From positions 1,240,001 to 1,304,000 of the forward strand of contig JADJQZ010000001.1 in the NCBI GenBank assembly GCA_016712465.1: DNA of 64,000 nt, written 5' to 3'. Positions 17,797 to 26,362 of this stretch are shown here, in pieces. Under the pieces are notes generated by a model. That model was not told where the DNA came from, made no database searches, and was given only the letters and a program-made list of their open reading frames with translations. Both the position numbers and the translations under genes were made by a program. Source of the stretch: Candidatus Obscuribacter sp. (lineage in GTDB: Bacteria; Cyanobacteriota; Vampirovibrionia; Obscuribacterales; Obscuribacteraceae). The first letter of the stretch is position 1. Each line of letters starts with the position of its first letter.

Positions 17797-19605
17797 GTGG
17801 GGTGGCACGTGTCCCTTAAATTGACTCTTTCTCAACGAACCATTCTGCTCTTGCTCGTGCCATTGATCTCCGAGATTGCCATGATAGGCAGTCTGCTTTA
17901 TTTGCAGAACCTCTCTGAGCGCGAGGCTGCTCAGGCTACACAGGCGCGGGTTGTGGCGGAGGCAATTGGGCGTCTCATCAAGGTGGTTTACGATACCTAT
18001 GGCGCCGTAATCGACAATACAAGCGGTACGGAATTCGTCGTTGTACCTTCGCGGCAAAAGCTTTCTGACATAGGTGAAGAATTCAGAACCCTTCGCGGCC
18101 TTGTCGCGACGGATGGACAGTCTTTGAGCCATCTGGACAGAGCCAGCGAAAGTAATAAGCAGGCGGTTGAGCAGATTGAGGCTGTTCGGCAGGAGTATGA
18201 AAGTGGGCACTTGCAGGAAGCGCACTTTTCTCTACGAATATTGAAGCTGTTGCGCAAGTCTATTACTCAAGAGCTAGTTACCGTTTCCGACATACACAGG
18301 GCGGTGTCCGAAAAGGGACCGGTCCGCATGGCTGAAATTCGTGGACAGATTCGCTGGGCCCTTCTAGTTGGCGGCATTGCGACGTTGATTTTGACTGTGC
18401 AGGTGTCCCTGGTATTTGCTCGCACGGTCACCAATCGCATTGTCCGAATTAGCGATAACGTGTCCCGTCTGGCGCGGGGAGCCTCTCTTCTACCGCCCCT
18501 GGTGGGGACTGATGAAATCGCTCGACTTGATCAGGCTTTTCATGAAATGGTGAGCGCGCTGGAGGATGCCATCGGGAAGGAGCGCGCCATTACAGAGAAC
18601 GCTGTCGATATGATCTGCTCTATTGATGCGGGCGGCGCTTTCTTAGCGGTTAATCCGGCCTGTGAGAGACTATTGGCTTGTGAAGTCGATGATTTGATTG
18701 GCGCCAGGCTTTTGAGTTTGGTTCCACCTGAGGAGCACGATTCCGTCAATCAGTCTCTTGAGAGATGCCGTGGACAGGAGGATGTAGCACAGTTCGAGAC
18801 CCGGCTGGTCAGGCGAGATGGAAAAATTGTAGATACCTTGTGGTCTACAAGAAGTTCTCCTGAGAACCAGAATCTATTTTGCGTCGTTCATGATGTCTCT
18901 GACCGAAAAGAGGCGGAGCGTATCAAGCAGGAAGTTATCGCCATGGTCAGTCATGATCTGCGGTCACCTCTGTCCACCGTAAAAGTTGTTCATGAATCAT
19001 TGCTGCAAGGGGTGTTGGGCGGATTGAATGAGCGTGGGGAGCGGATGGTGACCGTGGCTGCCGGAAATGTTGAGAGAATGATGTCTCTCATTAACGACTT
19101 GTTGCTCATTGAGAAAGCAAAGTCTGGTGGCATGCGCTTGCGCAAAACTACGCTTGATCTAAAGGCTGTTATGGAAGCTGCCAGAGAGAGCGTAATGGGC
19201 TGGGCCGGTGAGAAGGATATTAGTGTGCAGATCTCCGATGCTGAGCTTCTTCTAGAGGCTGACGAAGGAAGAATTATTCAGGTGCTGACTAACTTACTTG
19301 GAAATGCCGTAAAGTTCAGCCCCAAGCACAGTCGTGTAGTGCTCTACAGTGAAGTTCGGGAAGGTCAGGTGTTGATTCACGTAGAGGACCAGGGCGAGCC
19401 CATTCCATTGGAAATGCGCAGAAGTATCTTTGAGCGCTTTCAGCAGGTGACCGGCAAAGATTCTGAGAACATGAGCGGTAGTGGGCTGGGTTTGGCGATC
19501 TGCAAGACTATCGTAGAGGCTCATGACGGGCAAATCTGGGTGGAGTGCGGAAGTCATGCCGGCAATCGATTTAGCTTTTCATTGCCTTACAGTATGTACG
19601 CTTGA
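17797..19605 (+). CDS. Membrane sensor histidine kinase (HAMP-PAS-HisKA-HATPase)
   Basis: A protein of about 600 residues; starts GTG 17797 or GTG 17809 (the second follows a GGGGTGG). Layout: first membrane helix near residue 20-38, extracytoplasmic helical sensor region to about 185, second membrane helix (WALLVGGIATLIL), HAMP linker, PAS domain (ITENAVDMICSIDAGG), HisKA with MVSHDLRSPLS, and HATPase with the N box (NLLGNAVKFSP) and GSGLGLAI. All residues for autophosphorylation are present. A LuxR-type regulator follows at 19773, but its receiver looks degenerate, so the true phosphoacceptor may be elsewhere, for example the OmpR-type protein at 25422-26108. The signal sensed is unknown. 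Confidence 0.9.
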   Translation: MGWHVSLKLTLSQRTILLLLVPLISEIAMIGSLLYLQNLSEREAAQATQARVVAEAIGRLIKVVYDTYGAVIDNTSGTEFVVVPSRQKLSDIGEEFRTLRGLVATDGQSLSHLDRASESNKQAVEQIEAVRQEYESGHLQEAHFSLRILKLLRKSITQELVTVSDIHRAVSEKGPVRMAEIRGQIRWALLVGGIATLILTVQVSLVFARTVTNRIVRISDNVSRLARGASLLPPLVGTDEIARLDQAFHEMVSALEDAIGKERAITENAVDMICSIDAGGAFLAVNPACERLLACEVDDLIGARLLSLVPPEEHDSVNQSLERCRGQEDVAQFETRLVRRDGKIVDTLWSTRSSPENQNLFCVVHDVSDRKEAERIKQEVIAMVSHDLRSPLSTVKVVHESLLQGVLGGLNERGERMVTVAAGNVERMMSLINDLLLIEKAKSGGMRLRKTTLDLKAVMEAARESVMGWAGEKDISVQISDAELLLEADEGRIIQVLTNLLGNAVKFSPKHSRVVLYSEVREGQVLIHVEDQGEPIPLEMRRSIFERFQQVTGKDSENMSGSGLGLAICKTIVEAHDGQIWVECGSHAGNRFSFSLPYSMYA

Positions 19606-19681
19606 GCACAATGGCATGAGTTCGCCTGCACGGTAAATTTGCCGTTGACTCGGTGGTCCGCGTGAAGTTCAATGTCAAAGT

Positions 19682-19695
19682 GTGACTTTTGTCAC
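19682..19695. promoter_or_regulatory. Palindromic box 5 (GTGAC-TTTT-GTCAC, perfect)
   Basis: The best copy of the recurrent element: TGTGA-CTTTTG-TCACT, a perfect GTGAC/GTCAC inverted repeat with CRP/FNR-like spacing. It lies 77 bp before the ATG at 19773 of the LuxR-type regulator. Confidence 0.6.
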
Positions 19696-19772
19696 TGCTG
19701 TAGATTTCTAAAATAGGCAAGAATAGTCGGAGTATGGCAAGTGGTAGCATTGTTTCGACTCGGAGGCGAAGA

Positions 19773-20393
19773 ATGATAAAGGTCGCTGTGTTGACCAGAA
19801 CTACCGACGAGCCGATAATTGCAATGTTAGTGGACCTTCTTGCAAAGCAGAATATTGCTGAGATTGTTGCCGTTTGCGATACTGTTAGCCGATGGAATCA
19901 ACTTATCGAGAAGGATAGCGTTGCCATAACAATTTTGGATGGACGTTTGCCGGAGCTTTCATCTGCCAGGAAAGTTACGGAGTTCTTGAGTAGCTATGCT
20001 CCAGAGGGGATGAAGTTTATTTATTTTTCCGATAGTCGCAATGTGTTTGTGCCGGACTGCCAGGCCTGCCTGACTGCGTCAGTGTCGCCTCTTTTACTAT
20101 CGGCAACGATTGTGCTTGTCGCATTTGGCTACCGGGTACATCTATCTGATCTTGAGGAACGGCTCGAAGAGGTGGCTGTTGTGCATGGATTGAGTGCAAG
20201 GGAGGGGGAGATATTGCGTTTGATTGCCAACGGGCAAACAAACCGGCAGATAGCGGAGCAGTTGGGCATTGCGGTAGGTACGGTAAAGAACTATACTTCC
20301 CGGATTTTTCAGCGGCTTGGTCTAAGAAGCCGCACCAATGCTGCCCTCTGGGCGCAGGACAGGTTGTATGAACCAAGCAGGTATGAGGACTAG
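19773..20393 (+). CDS. LuxR/NarL-type regulator with degenerate receiver
   Basis: 206 residues from the ATG at 19773, chosen because GGAGG lies 7 bp upstream; an in-frame ATG at 19734 would add 13 residues. The C-terminal HTH is typical (LSAREGEILRLIANGQTNRQ, then GTVKNYTSRI). The N-terminal part has receiver-like strands with Asp56 in the phosphoacceptor position, but the acidic pair after the first strand and the conserved Lys are missing, so it may not be phosphorylated by the kinase just upstream. DNA binding is expected. With the perfect palindromic box before it, it could regulate itself; whether it is the protein that binds the boxes is unknown. Confidence 0.8.
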   Translation: MIKVAVLTRTTDEPIIAMLVDLLAKQNIAEIVAVCDTVSRWNQLIEKDSVAITILDGRLPELSSARKVTEFLSSYAPEGMKFIYFSDSRNVFVPDCQACLTASVSPLLLSATIVLVAFGYRVHLSDLEERLEEVAVVHGLSAREGEILRLIANGQTNRQIAEQLGIAVGTVKNYTSRIFQRLGLRSRTNAALWAQDRLYEPSRYED

Positions 20394-20502
20394 GTCAGCC
20401 GGCTTAGGCTGCATGGATGCTGTTGTAGATTCGTTTTTGGTGAGAATTTCCGTGAGATGTGATGTGTTTATCTGCTGTAGGAGACCATCCAGGAGGTCTG
20501 AA

Positions 20503-22008
20503 ATGAACAAAGGCTGGAGCGCAATCTGGCAAGATAGCGGTCGAATCGCTATTTCTGTGCTTGTCTCTCAAGTGCTTAGTGCGGGCGTGCCACCAGTTTG
20601 GGCCCAATCTGATGGTTCTGGCGGTGGTCTGGTAGCTGCCCCTGGTTCGACTGGGGAGGCTTCCAGCGCCGAGAACCCGGCCCCCAGAGGGAGTCTTGGC
20701 GCGGAAGCCTCCGAGAAGGTTAGAGAATCGGCGAAGCAGTCGTTTATTGAAACTCGCGATCTCGCTCGCGAATTGAATCAGGAGGGTGCCTACAGTGACT
20801 CTCTTTCCCTCTGGGATAGTTATATTGCCACCCTGGATTCCAAGCCGATGTTGCGTTGTAGAGCTTCCGTGCATCGTGGTTATGTTCTCGCTCGCCTTGG
20901 CAAGTATGACAGGGCCCTCGACAATTTTGATTATGCTATCGCCAATGCGCCACACCTGCCACCAGTGATTGCCACTTATTGCTTCTTCTGGAGAGGGCGA
21001 ACACTTGTGAAACTTGGACGAATTGCGGATGCTGTTTGCAGCTACTCAATGGCCGAGGCTCGTAACACGGATCCGGAGCTCACCAGATACATACTTAATG
21101 GAGAGGCTAATTGTTTGACCAAACTCGGGAGGTTTGAGGAAGCGCTCTCTGTGTTTCAGCGCCTGGAAGCAATGGATAAGGAGAGTGATCGGAAAATTCC
21201 TGCCGTCAAAGAAGCAGGACCTTCTTTGCCCCCTGCGCCGACAGGTAATTTGACTCCGGTCGGCACCGGTGCCTCCAGCAGTGGGCATCGGTCCTCATCG
21301 GTTGGCTCGAGTAGCAAGACCCGGTTGCCTTCTCCTTCCAGGAAGCCGGCTAGCTCCAAGCCATCCGCTCCGCGGAAGGAGTCGAATGGAATGCCAGTGC
21401 GTCAGCCTGGCAAGAGAGCGTCTACAGACGGACAGAACAGAAAAGCTAGTATAGACGACGATCTGCTCAGTGATATTATCCTTGCTGATAAGACTAAAGA
21501 AGTGGATGAGTATAGCGGACTTCTTTGCAGTGGAAGCAGCGATTCGGAATCGTATTATGGACGCGGAATTGCGCTGCTCTGCCTTGGTAAGTACAGGCAA
21601 GCGGCCCTGGACTTTAAGAACTACCTGGAGCGAGCGGACTGGACCGGCCAAGCACCTTATCAGGCTGTCGTGTTTTGCAGGCTCTCTGATATTTTGTCCG
21701 GACATCCTCAGATTTCCTCGCTGCTCTTGGCGCGAGCTGCAAACAGCATAAGCAGAGACAATAGACTGGGAGCCACTGTGCGTTATCTTGTTGATCCGAC
21801 TACGGAAAGGACACTGATAACTAGCTCCTCTAGCGAGTCTTCGATGACGCGAGCTCATTGTGTTATTGGCATAGTGGCCCTAGCAAAAGGAAATAAGGCA
21901 GTAGCTAGAAAACATCTCGACTGGGTTCGAGAGCGAGGCGATAAGCGCATGGATGAGTACCTAGTCACCGTTTCTCTTGCAAAACGTACAGGAATGAGCG
22001 TGCGGTGA
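20503..22008 (+). CDS. Exported TPR-repeat protein
   Basis: 501 residues from the ATG at 20503, with AGGAGG 7 bp upstream. An N-terminal signal-like segment ends near VWAQS. TPR units follow (about 85-210), then a Ser/Pro-rich linker with basic residues (about 235-310), then further helical repeats. The C-terminal block HLDWVRERGDKRMDEY is shared with the TPR protein at 16213-17739, so the two are paralogs. Probably extracytoplasmic or lipid-face protein-protein adaptor; binding partner unknown. Confidence 0.75.
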   Translation: MNKGWSAIWQDSGRIAISVLVSQVLSAGVPPVWAQSDGSGGGLVAAPGSTGEASSAENPAPRGSLGAEASEKVRESAKQSFIETRDLARELNQEGAYSDSLSLWDSYIATLDSKPMLRCRASVHRGYVLARLGKYDRALDNFDYAIANAPHLPPVIATYCFFWRGRTLVKLGRIADAVCSYSMAEARNTDPELTRYILNGEANCLTKLGRFEEALSVFQRLEAMDKESDRKIPAVKEAGPSLPPAPTGNLTPVGTGASSSGHRSSSVGSSSKTRLPSPSRKPASSKPSAPRKESNGMPVRQPGKRASTDGQNRKASIDDDLLSDIILADKTKEVDEYSGLLCSGSSDSESYYGRGIALLCLGKYRQAALDFKNYLERADWTGQAPYQAVVFCRLSDILSGHPQISSLLLARAANSISRDNRLGATVRYLVDPTTERTLITSSSSESSMTRAHCVIGIVALAKGNKAVARKHLDWVRERGDKRMDEYLVTVSLAKRTGMSVR

Positions 22009-22063
22009 GAACGCTCTGCATATGAGAAGAGCCGTGGCTGTATCGCTTCCTTCATTCTGAGTG

Positions 22064-23623
22064 TTATTGACCGGCTCGGCGCGCTTCTCTTTCGGCTCGG
22101 CGCGCTTCTCTTTCGGCTTGGCGCGCTTCTCTTTCGGCTCGGCGTGCTTCTCTTTCGGCTCGGCGTGCTTCTCTTTCGGCTTGACGTTCTTCTCTTTCGG
22201 TCTGATTTTCTGGATTTAGATCGCTGCCATCATCCTGATTTTCTGATTGGGGGTATTCGTCTATTTCAATTCGCCCGAGCAAATGCCTGTATCCACTGGC
22301 AGGTGTCCATCTCATGTAAAGCGGGAAGCCTCCTGGTGGATCTCCGCAATGGCAGGTTTTGCCGTCGGCTGCGGTTCCAGGCACTCCCCAGGATGGGAAA
22401 TTGGCAGTCATAACGAGGTGCCCTTGCTCCACATAGAGGTAATGGGTAGCGCCAGGGGGAATGACCAGGGTATCTAGAGCCTGGGCAAGATCGTCCGGAC
22501 CCACGGTAGATAATACCTGTTGTGTTCTGGCCAGCAACTCTCGTTGTGTTCCTTCGCCAAATGGACAATTAGTAAGGTCGGCCGTTGCATGCAATCGAAT
22601 TTGTCTCCAAATCTTAAGTAGTGTCTTGTTGCTCAGTCTTTTACTGAACAAACTTGCATTGTTTCGTATTTCGATGTAGCCGCCGGGAATCGACAAAGGA
22701 AAGTCCTTACCAATGGCAGTCGTCATTGCCGCTGATTCTGCGCTGAGGGAGTAACGCTGAGAACCGGCCGCGGCTTTCATGAAGAACAGGTTCGGAGGAA
22801 CGACTTTAACCGGTAGGCTTGCTACCGTAGCACCGCTTTCCCCTTCTGAGCTATTTTCGGATGATAACTCGCTGGTTGAGACAAGATGCGGTAATCGCTG
22901 TGGTGGCAGAGGCACTGCGCAGTAAGTTAAGCTTTCTCCGGAAGCGGGAAATTCAACGGTAAGAGGCTTGAAGCCTGCCAGGTATTTATTGCCGTCGCCG
23001 TGAGCTATGTTGTTTGTATTTACAGGGAAGGCTCGGTTATCTGAAAATCTTTCCGTTACATTTAAGGGCATGTATATATTGCTTGAGGTTCCTCGCGCTG
23101 TGTATCCGCATGAGTACTTTATGCAAGAGACGCGGCTATTGCCAAGCATTTTCAGGTTGTTAGCGGAGGCCATAGCTTCGCCCGCCTGAGATGTTCTTTC
23201 GAGTCTCATCAAACGTTGCCGAAGCTGTGCGCCTACATCATTACTGGCTTCCCAGACCTTACGTGCTGAAACTGCTGCTTCCATCGTGTTTTCGTTCTTG
23301 GCATTCAGTGCGACGAGATAAGACTGTGCTACAACCCTGTTGTAAACCAGTAGATCTAACTTTCCTTCGTCTGTAAGCGTTGAGAAGTTGGATGCCACTT
23401 CTGGATTCGGTATGCTGTCTGGTGAGAAGCCGCCATGACGTAGAGCGGTTTTTGCTAAATTGAGAGTGCCGGCGTCAACCGCGTTGTGTAATTCCCTTGA
23501 GCCGGCCTGTGCGATCAAAATAAAAAGCAGCGAGCCTCCGGCTACTAAGATAAGTAATGTAGCCAGCACGCTCAGTGCCAACATGTGGCCTGAATGTCGA
23601 CGTCGTTGCCGCGCTTCTTTCAT
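22064..23623 (-). CDS. TadG-like pilus-assembly protein with C-terminal heptad repeats
   Basis: 519 residues. The N-terminus (short basic head, RRRHSGHMLALSVLATLLIL hydrophobic segment, then RELHNAVDAGTLNLAK) matches the TadE/TadG type of membrane-anchored pseudopilin-like proteins. The large central domain carries several Cys residues (CIKYSCGY, CHCGDPPG) and is probably extracytoplasmic. The last ~50 residues are a run of AEREARR heptads, strongly charged and helical. TadG-like proteins work with Flp-type pili, but no other tad genes are nearby, so it may have been recruited to another surface function. Start ATG at 23623; no strong ribosome-binding site. Confidence 0.65.
   Translation of the reverse strand: MKEARQRRRHSGHMLALSVLATLLILVAGGSLLFILIAQAGSRELHNAVDAGTLNLAKTALRHGGFSPDSIPNPEVASNFSTLTDEGKLDLLVYNRVVAQSYLVALNAKNENTMEAAVSARKVWEASNDVGAQLRQRLMRLERTSQAGEAMASANNLKMLGNSRVSCIKYSCGYTARGTSSNIYMPLNVTERFSDNRAFPVNTNNIAHGDGNKYLAGFKPLTVEFPASGESLTYCAVPLPPQRLPHLVSTSELSSENSSEGESGATVASLPVKVVPPNLFFMKAAAGSQRYSLSAESAAMTTAIGKDFPLSIPGGYIEIRNNASLFSKRLSNKTLLKIWRQIRLHATADLTNCPFGEGTQRELLARTQQVLSTVGPDDLAQALDTLVIPPGATHYLYVEQGHLVMTANFPSWGVPGTAADGKTCHCGDPPGGFPLYMRWTPASGYRHLLGRIEIDEYPQSENQDDGSDLNPENQTEREERQAEREARRAEREARRAEREARQAEREARRAEREARRAGQ
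22072..22205 (-). repeat. 21-bp tandem repeat encoding AEREARR heptads
   Basis: About six copies of a 21-bp unit (CTTTCGGCTCGGCGCGCTTCT type on the plus strand) at the 3' end of the TadG-like gene, differing by single bases. It encodes a charged single-helix or coiled-coil tail. Slippage could vary the length. Confidence 0.85.
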
Positions 23624-23754
23624 TTGTATTACTCAAACCGAGCCGGTATATCAGAGAATAAGGCGACACCTGAATTCTCTATTGTGTTGTCTTGTTCTTT
23701 AAGCGAAGCTATTATACTTGTCTCATTCTAGCATCCCTAACGCGCTAGAGACAA

Positions 23755-23768
23755 GTTACTTTAGTCAT
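23755..23768. promoter_or_regulatory. Palindromic box 6 (GTTAC-TTTA-GTCAT)
   Basis: Copy of the recurrent element between divergent genes: 131 bp before the TadG-like start (23623, minus) and only 22 bp before the first possible start of the truncated kinase/RDD gene (23791). Which gene it serves is open. Confidence 0.45.
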
Positions 23769-23790
23769 GTTTGAATGATGTCTATTCTTA

Positions 23791-24771
23791 GTGGTGCTGC
23801 TGCCACGGAGGCGTCCTCCATTTGTTGCTGAGAATCCAATTAAGGTCATCTTGAAGCATTTAGAGCAGGAACCAGAGTTGTTCTCGCTTGCTGAAGTCGC
23901 GCCTTCCTCTGTAGTGTCCACAATTGAGCGTTGCCTCGAGAAACATCCCGCCGACAGATTTCAAACTATTTCAGAGCTGTTTGATAGTCTGGAGCGGGTG
24001 AAAAATGGACAGGAACCGTATATGGTGCGCCCTAGAAATGCCCTCCAGAAGGAGCGGGAGACTATAGTATGGCGGCGAATCGCTGCCAGTGCAGTTGATG
24101 GCACTTTTATGGGACTCTCATATTTCTTCCTTCTCTTGCTTTCGATAATACCGGCAGTTGTTGTCGGTGCAATGAATGGGAAGCCTTCAGACCTGACCTG
24201 GCTCATTCCTATTCAGCGATACTTGGTTGAGTTATTGTTTGATCCATCTCGATGGTTTCTCGCCGGATTCTTCGACAATTGCCTGGTCTATCCCAGTCTC
24301 TTGTGGTTGTCCGATGGTGCGGCTCATGGACTCTTTACGGAAGCTGCCACATTGAGTGCACCTCTCGTGGACAGAGTATTCAGGTTGTGGTATTCATTCT
24401 CCACTATATGTATGTTGTTTTGGAACATGCATTATCGTGTTTCGTGTGAAGCATCGATGGCGCAAGCGACCTTCGGCAAGAAGCTTGCAGGCTTAAGAGT
24501 GGTAGCCGAAACCGGAAAGAGTCTGACCTATAGACAGGCAGCTATCAGGCATTTCTGCAAGATGGTATTCTTGCCTGTGCTGCCCTTGGAAATCTTTGCG
24601 AACATCTTGCGCTGGAGAAGAATCGCGCAGACCAATCCTGTAAAGGAAGCCTTTAGAGATTTGGTGCTCTCGCCGTTTCAGGATCGCATGGCCAAAGCTG
24701 TAGTAGTGATAAGAAAAGACAGAGCCACCGGTGCATCCAAAAGCGTGGGCGTACCGGAGATTGAGGGGTAG
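23791..24771 (+). pseudogene. 5'-truncated Ser/Thr kinase fused to an RDD-family membrane domain
   Basis: The first ~70 residues are the tail of a protein-kinase C-lobe (RRPPFVAENPIKVI, then CLEKHPADRFQT), with no catalytic loop or ATP-binding part. They follow a GTG at 23791 without a ribosome-binding site. The rest is an RDD-type membrane domain with four to five hydrophobic helices; the RDD signature is RRIAASAVDG, and FGKKLAGLRVV is a typical RDD motif. In the intact form this would be a membrane-tethered kinase. The kinase catalytic half is gone from the window, so the gene is probably a deletion remnant, although the RDD part could still be translated. Confidence 0.65.
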
Positions 24772-24820
24772 GCATCCTTTCAGTTGAGCGGGTCGTGCCG
24801 GCAATTTACTAGCAGTAGTT

Positions 24821-24834
24821 ATTACTTTTGTCAC
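24821..24834. promoter_or_regulatory. Palindromic box 7 (ATTAC-TTTT-GTCAC)
   Basis: Copy of the recurrent element, 87 bp before the ATG at 24922 and in the same orientation as boxes 4 and 5 relative to its gene. Confidence 0.55.
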
Positions 24835-24921
24835 TGGTGAAGGAGTGCCCTTGAACTTATCTTTGAATGATCATCAGGGAATGGAGTTCTTTTCTGCAAT
24901 ACGAAGGGAGTGGAATCAGCA

Positions 24922-25305
24922 ATGAGACATAGCGATTTACAGAAAGGTAAGACTGTGCCGGAGACTTATGAACCTTTCTCTTCTGAGCTGGGCGGTGATA
25001 ACCTTCGCTTTGAGGTTGTCCAGGCAAAAGAGAAGTCTATAGGCTCGGTAATGGGTGAGGAATCCAGTAGAGATTTATCTCTGCCGAGGCTTTCTATTGT
25101 AGATGGCGACTCTCCTTATAAGGCCGAGTCTGCCAGCCGAGAAAGTCGACGCTTGATGCAGACCGGTTCGGAAGACAATCCGGATGCCCGCGGTTGGATT
25201 CCTGAAGGAGCAATTCTTGAACGAACGTTAGATCCGAGGGTAAGGGAAATTTGTGATAATCCCGATGCCGCTGATTGGATTCCCAAGGGACGATGCGAAA
25301 ATTGA
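24922..25305 (+). CDS. Small acidic protein with duplicated DNPDAxxWIPxG motif
   Basis: 127 residues from the ATG at 24922; a GTG at 24910 is also in frame. I do not recognise the family. It is hydrophilic, without membrane segments. Near the C-terminus the sequence DNPDARGWIPEG is repeated about 30 residues later as DNPDAADWIPKG, suggesting a short internal duplication, perhaps two binding sites. A palindromic box lies upstream (24821-24834). Convergent with the OmpR-type regulator at 25422. Function unknown. Confidence 0.55.
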   Translation: MRHSDLQKGKTVPETYEPFSSELGGDNLRFEVVQAKEKSIGSVMGEESSRDLSLPRLSIVDGDSPYKAESASRESRRLMQTGSEDNPDARGWIPEGAILERTLDPRVREICDNPDAADWIPKGRCEN

Positions 25306-25421
25306 GGGTGCTATGGAAGGCTGAGTCCTGGAATTTAAGGGTTTCGAGCCGATTGAGGTGTAGCAAACAGTATTCGCGGTCTACAGGTTTGCGACGGCCT
25401 AAGTTCAAAAGCCGGCTCCTG

Positions 25422-26108
25422 TTATTTTCTGGCTGAGGGTGCTTGAATTTTGTAGCCGACGCCATAGACCGTATGAATGAGGGGCGCTTCGTCATCCTGT
25501 TCAAGTTTCTTGCGCAGGCGCATAACACAAGTTCTGACGGCATCGACACTGGCGTCCGATTCGGCGGCCCAAACGTGGTTTAGGAGGGCCTGTCCCGTAA
25601 AGACCTGATTTGGATGGCGCATGAGAAATTCCAAAACGGCAAACTCTCTGGGGAGGAGCTCAATACTTCTGCCGTTTCTACTGACCTCGCGGGTTGCTGG
25701 GTTTAGTGCAAGATTGTCCAACTCCAGGATATTTGAGCTTGACATGGCATAGCGGCGCAGCAGGGCCCGCACTCTGGCTAGGAGCTCTCTGGTGGAAAAG
25801 GGTTTGGTCAAGTAGTCGTCGGCCCCGGCATCGAGTCCAATCTCTTTGTCCTCCACTTCCGAGCGACCGGTCAGCATCAAGACCGGGGTTGTCTTGCCTG
25901 TAGCGCGGAATTGTTTGCAGATTTCTACACCGGAGGAATCTGGAAGTGACCAGTCTAGGATTATTACATCATGATCGTAGTGCCTGAGTCTGTCTCGGGC
26001 ATCGGCTCCGTTAAAGACCGACTCTACGGTGAACATTTCACTTTCCAACAATATTGTGAGACTCTCTACGAGTTGGTGGTCGTCATCAATTAGTAGTATT
26101 TTGGGCAT
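25422..26108 (-). CDS. OmpR/PhoB-family response regulator
   Basis: 228 residues with an intact receiver: acidic pair DDD at 8-10, phosphoacceptor Asp52 (ILDWSLPD), Thr80 and the Lys in YLTKPF. The C-terminal winged helix is typical (LLPREFAVLEFLM, then VDAVRTCVMRLRKK and VYGVGYKI). It should bind direct repeats upstream of target promoters after phosphorylation. No kinase gene is adjacent; the nearest is the sensor kinase at 17797-19605, whose own neighbour has a degenerate receiver, so a functional pairing is possible but not shown. The 255 bp after its start codon (26109-26362) hold no gene I can support. Confidence 0.92.
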   Translation of the reverse strand: MPKILLIDDDHQLVESLTILLESEMFTVESVFNGADARDRLRHYDHDVIILDWSLPDSSGVEICKQFRATGKTTPVLMLTGRSEVEDKEIGLDAGADDYLTKPFSTRELLARVRALLRRYAMSSSNILELDNLALNPATREVSRNGRSIELLPREFAVLEFLMRHPNQVFTGQALLNHVWAAESDASVDAVRTCVMRLRKKLEQDDEAPLIHTVYGVGYKIQAPSARK

Positions 26109-26362
26109 AGAAGTGGCTCTTGTCAGAAAAACGTGGTTCTAGACTTGACTTTACCAGGAAACCTGCCAGTTGACTGACCTAACCTTAAGAGGTTGGGTCT
26201 CTTGGCAATGCTTGGCTCTTGTTGCTTCTGGTTGACAACCCGGGCTGCTTGCTTGGTTGGGACCTGTACCGTGCATCAATCGGGGAAGCCGCTTGGAAGT
26301 GAATCTTGTAAAATTCGAAGACTTTCCACCTGGTCAGTCTGCGCCTCATGACTGCTACTTGC

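Noticed and set aside
22072..22205. Possible CRISPR-like or iteron repeat
   Set aside because: 21-bp units are contiguous and in frame, encoding heptads of the TadG-like protein.
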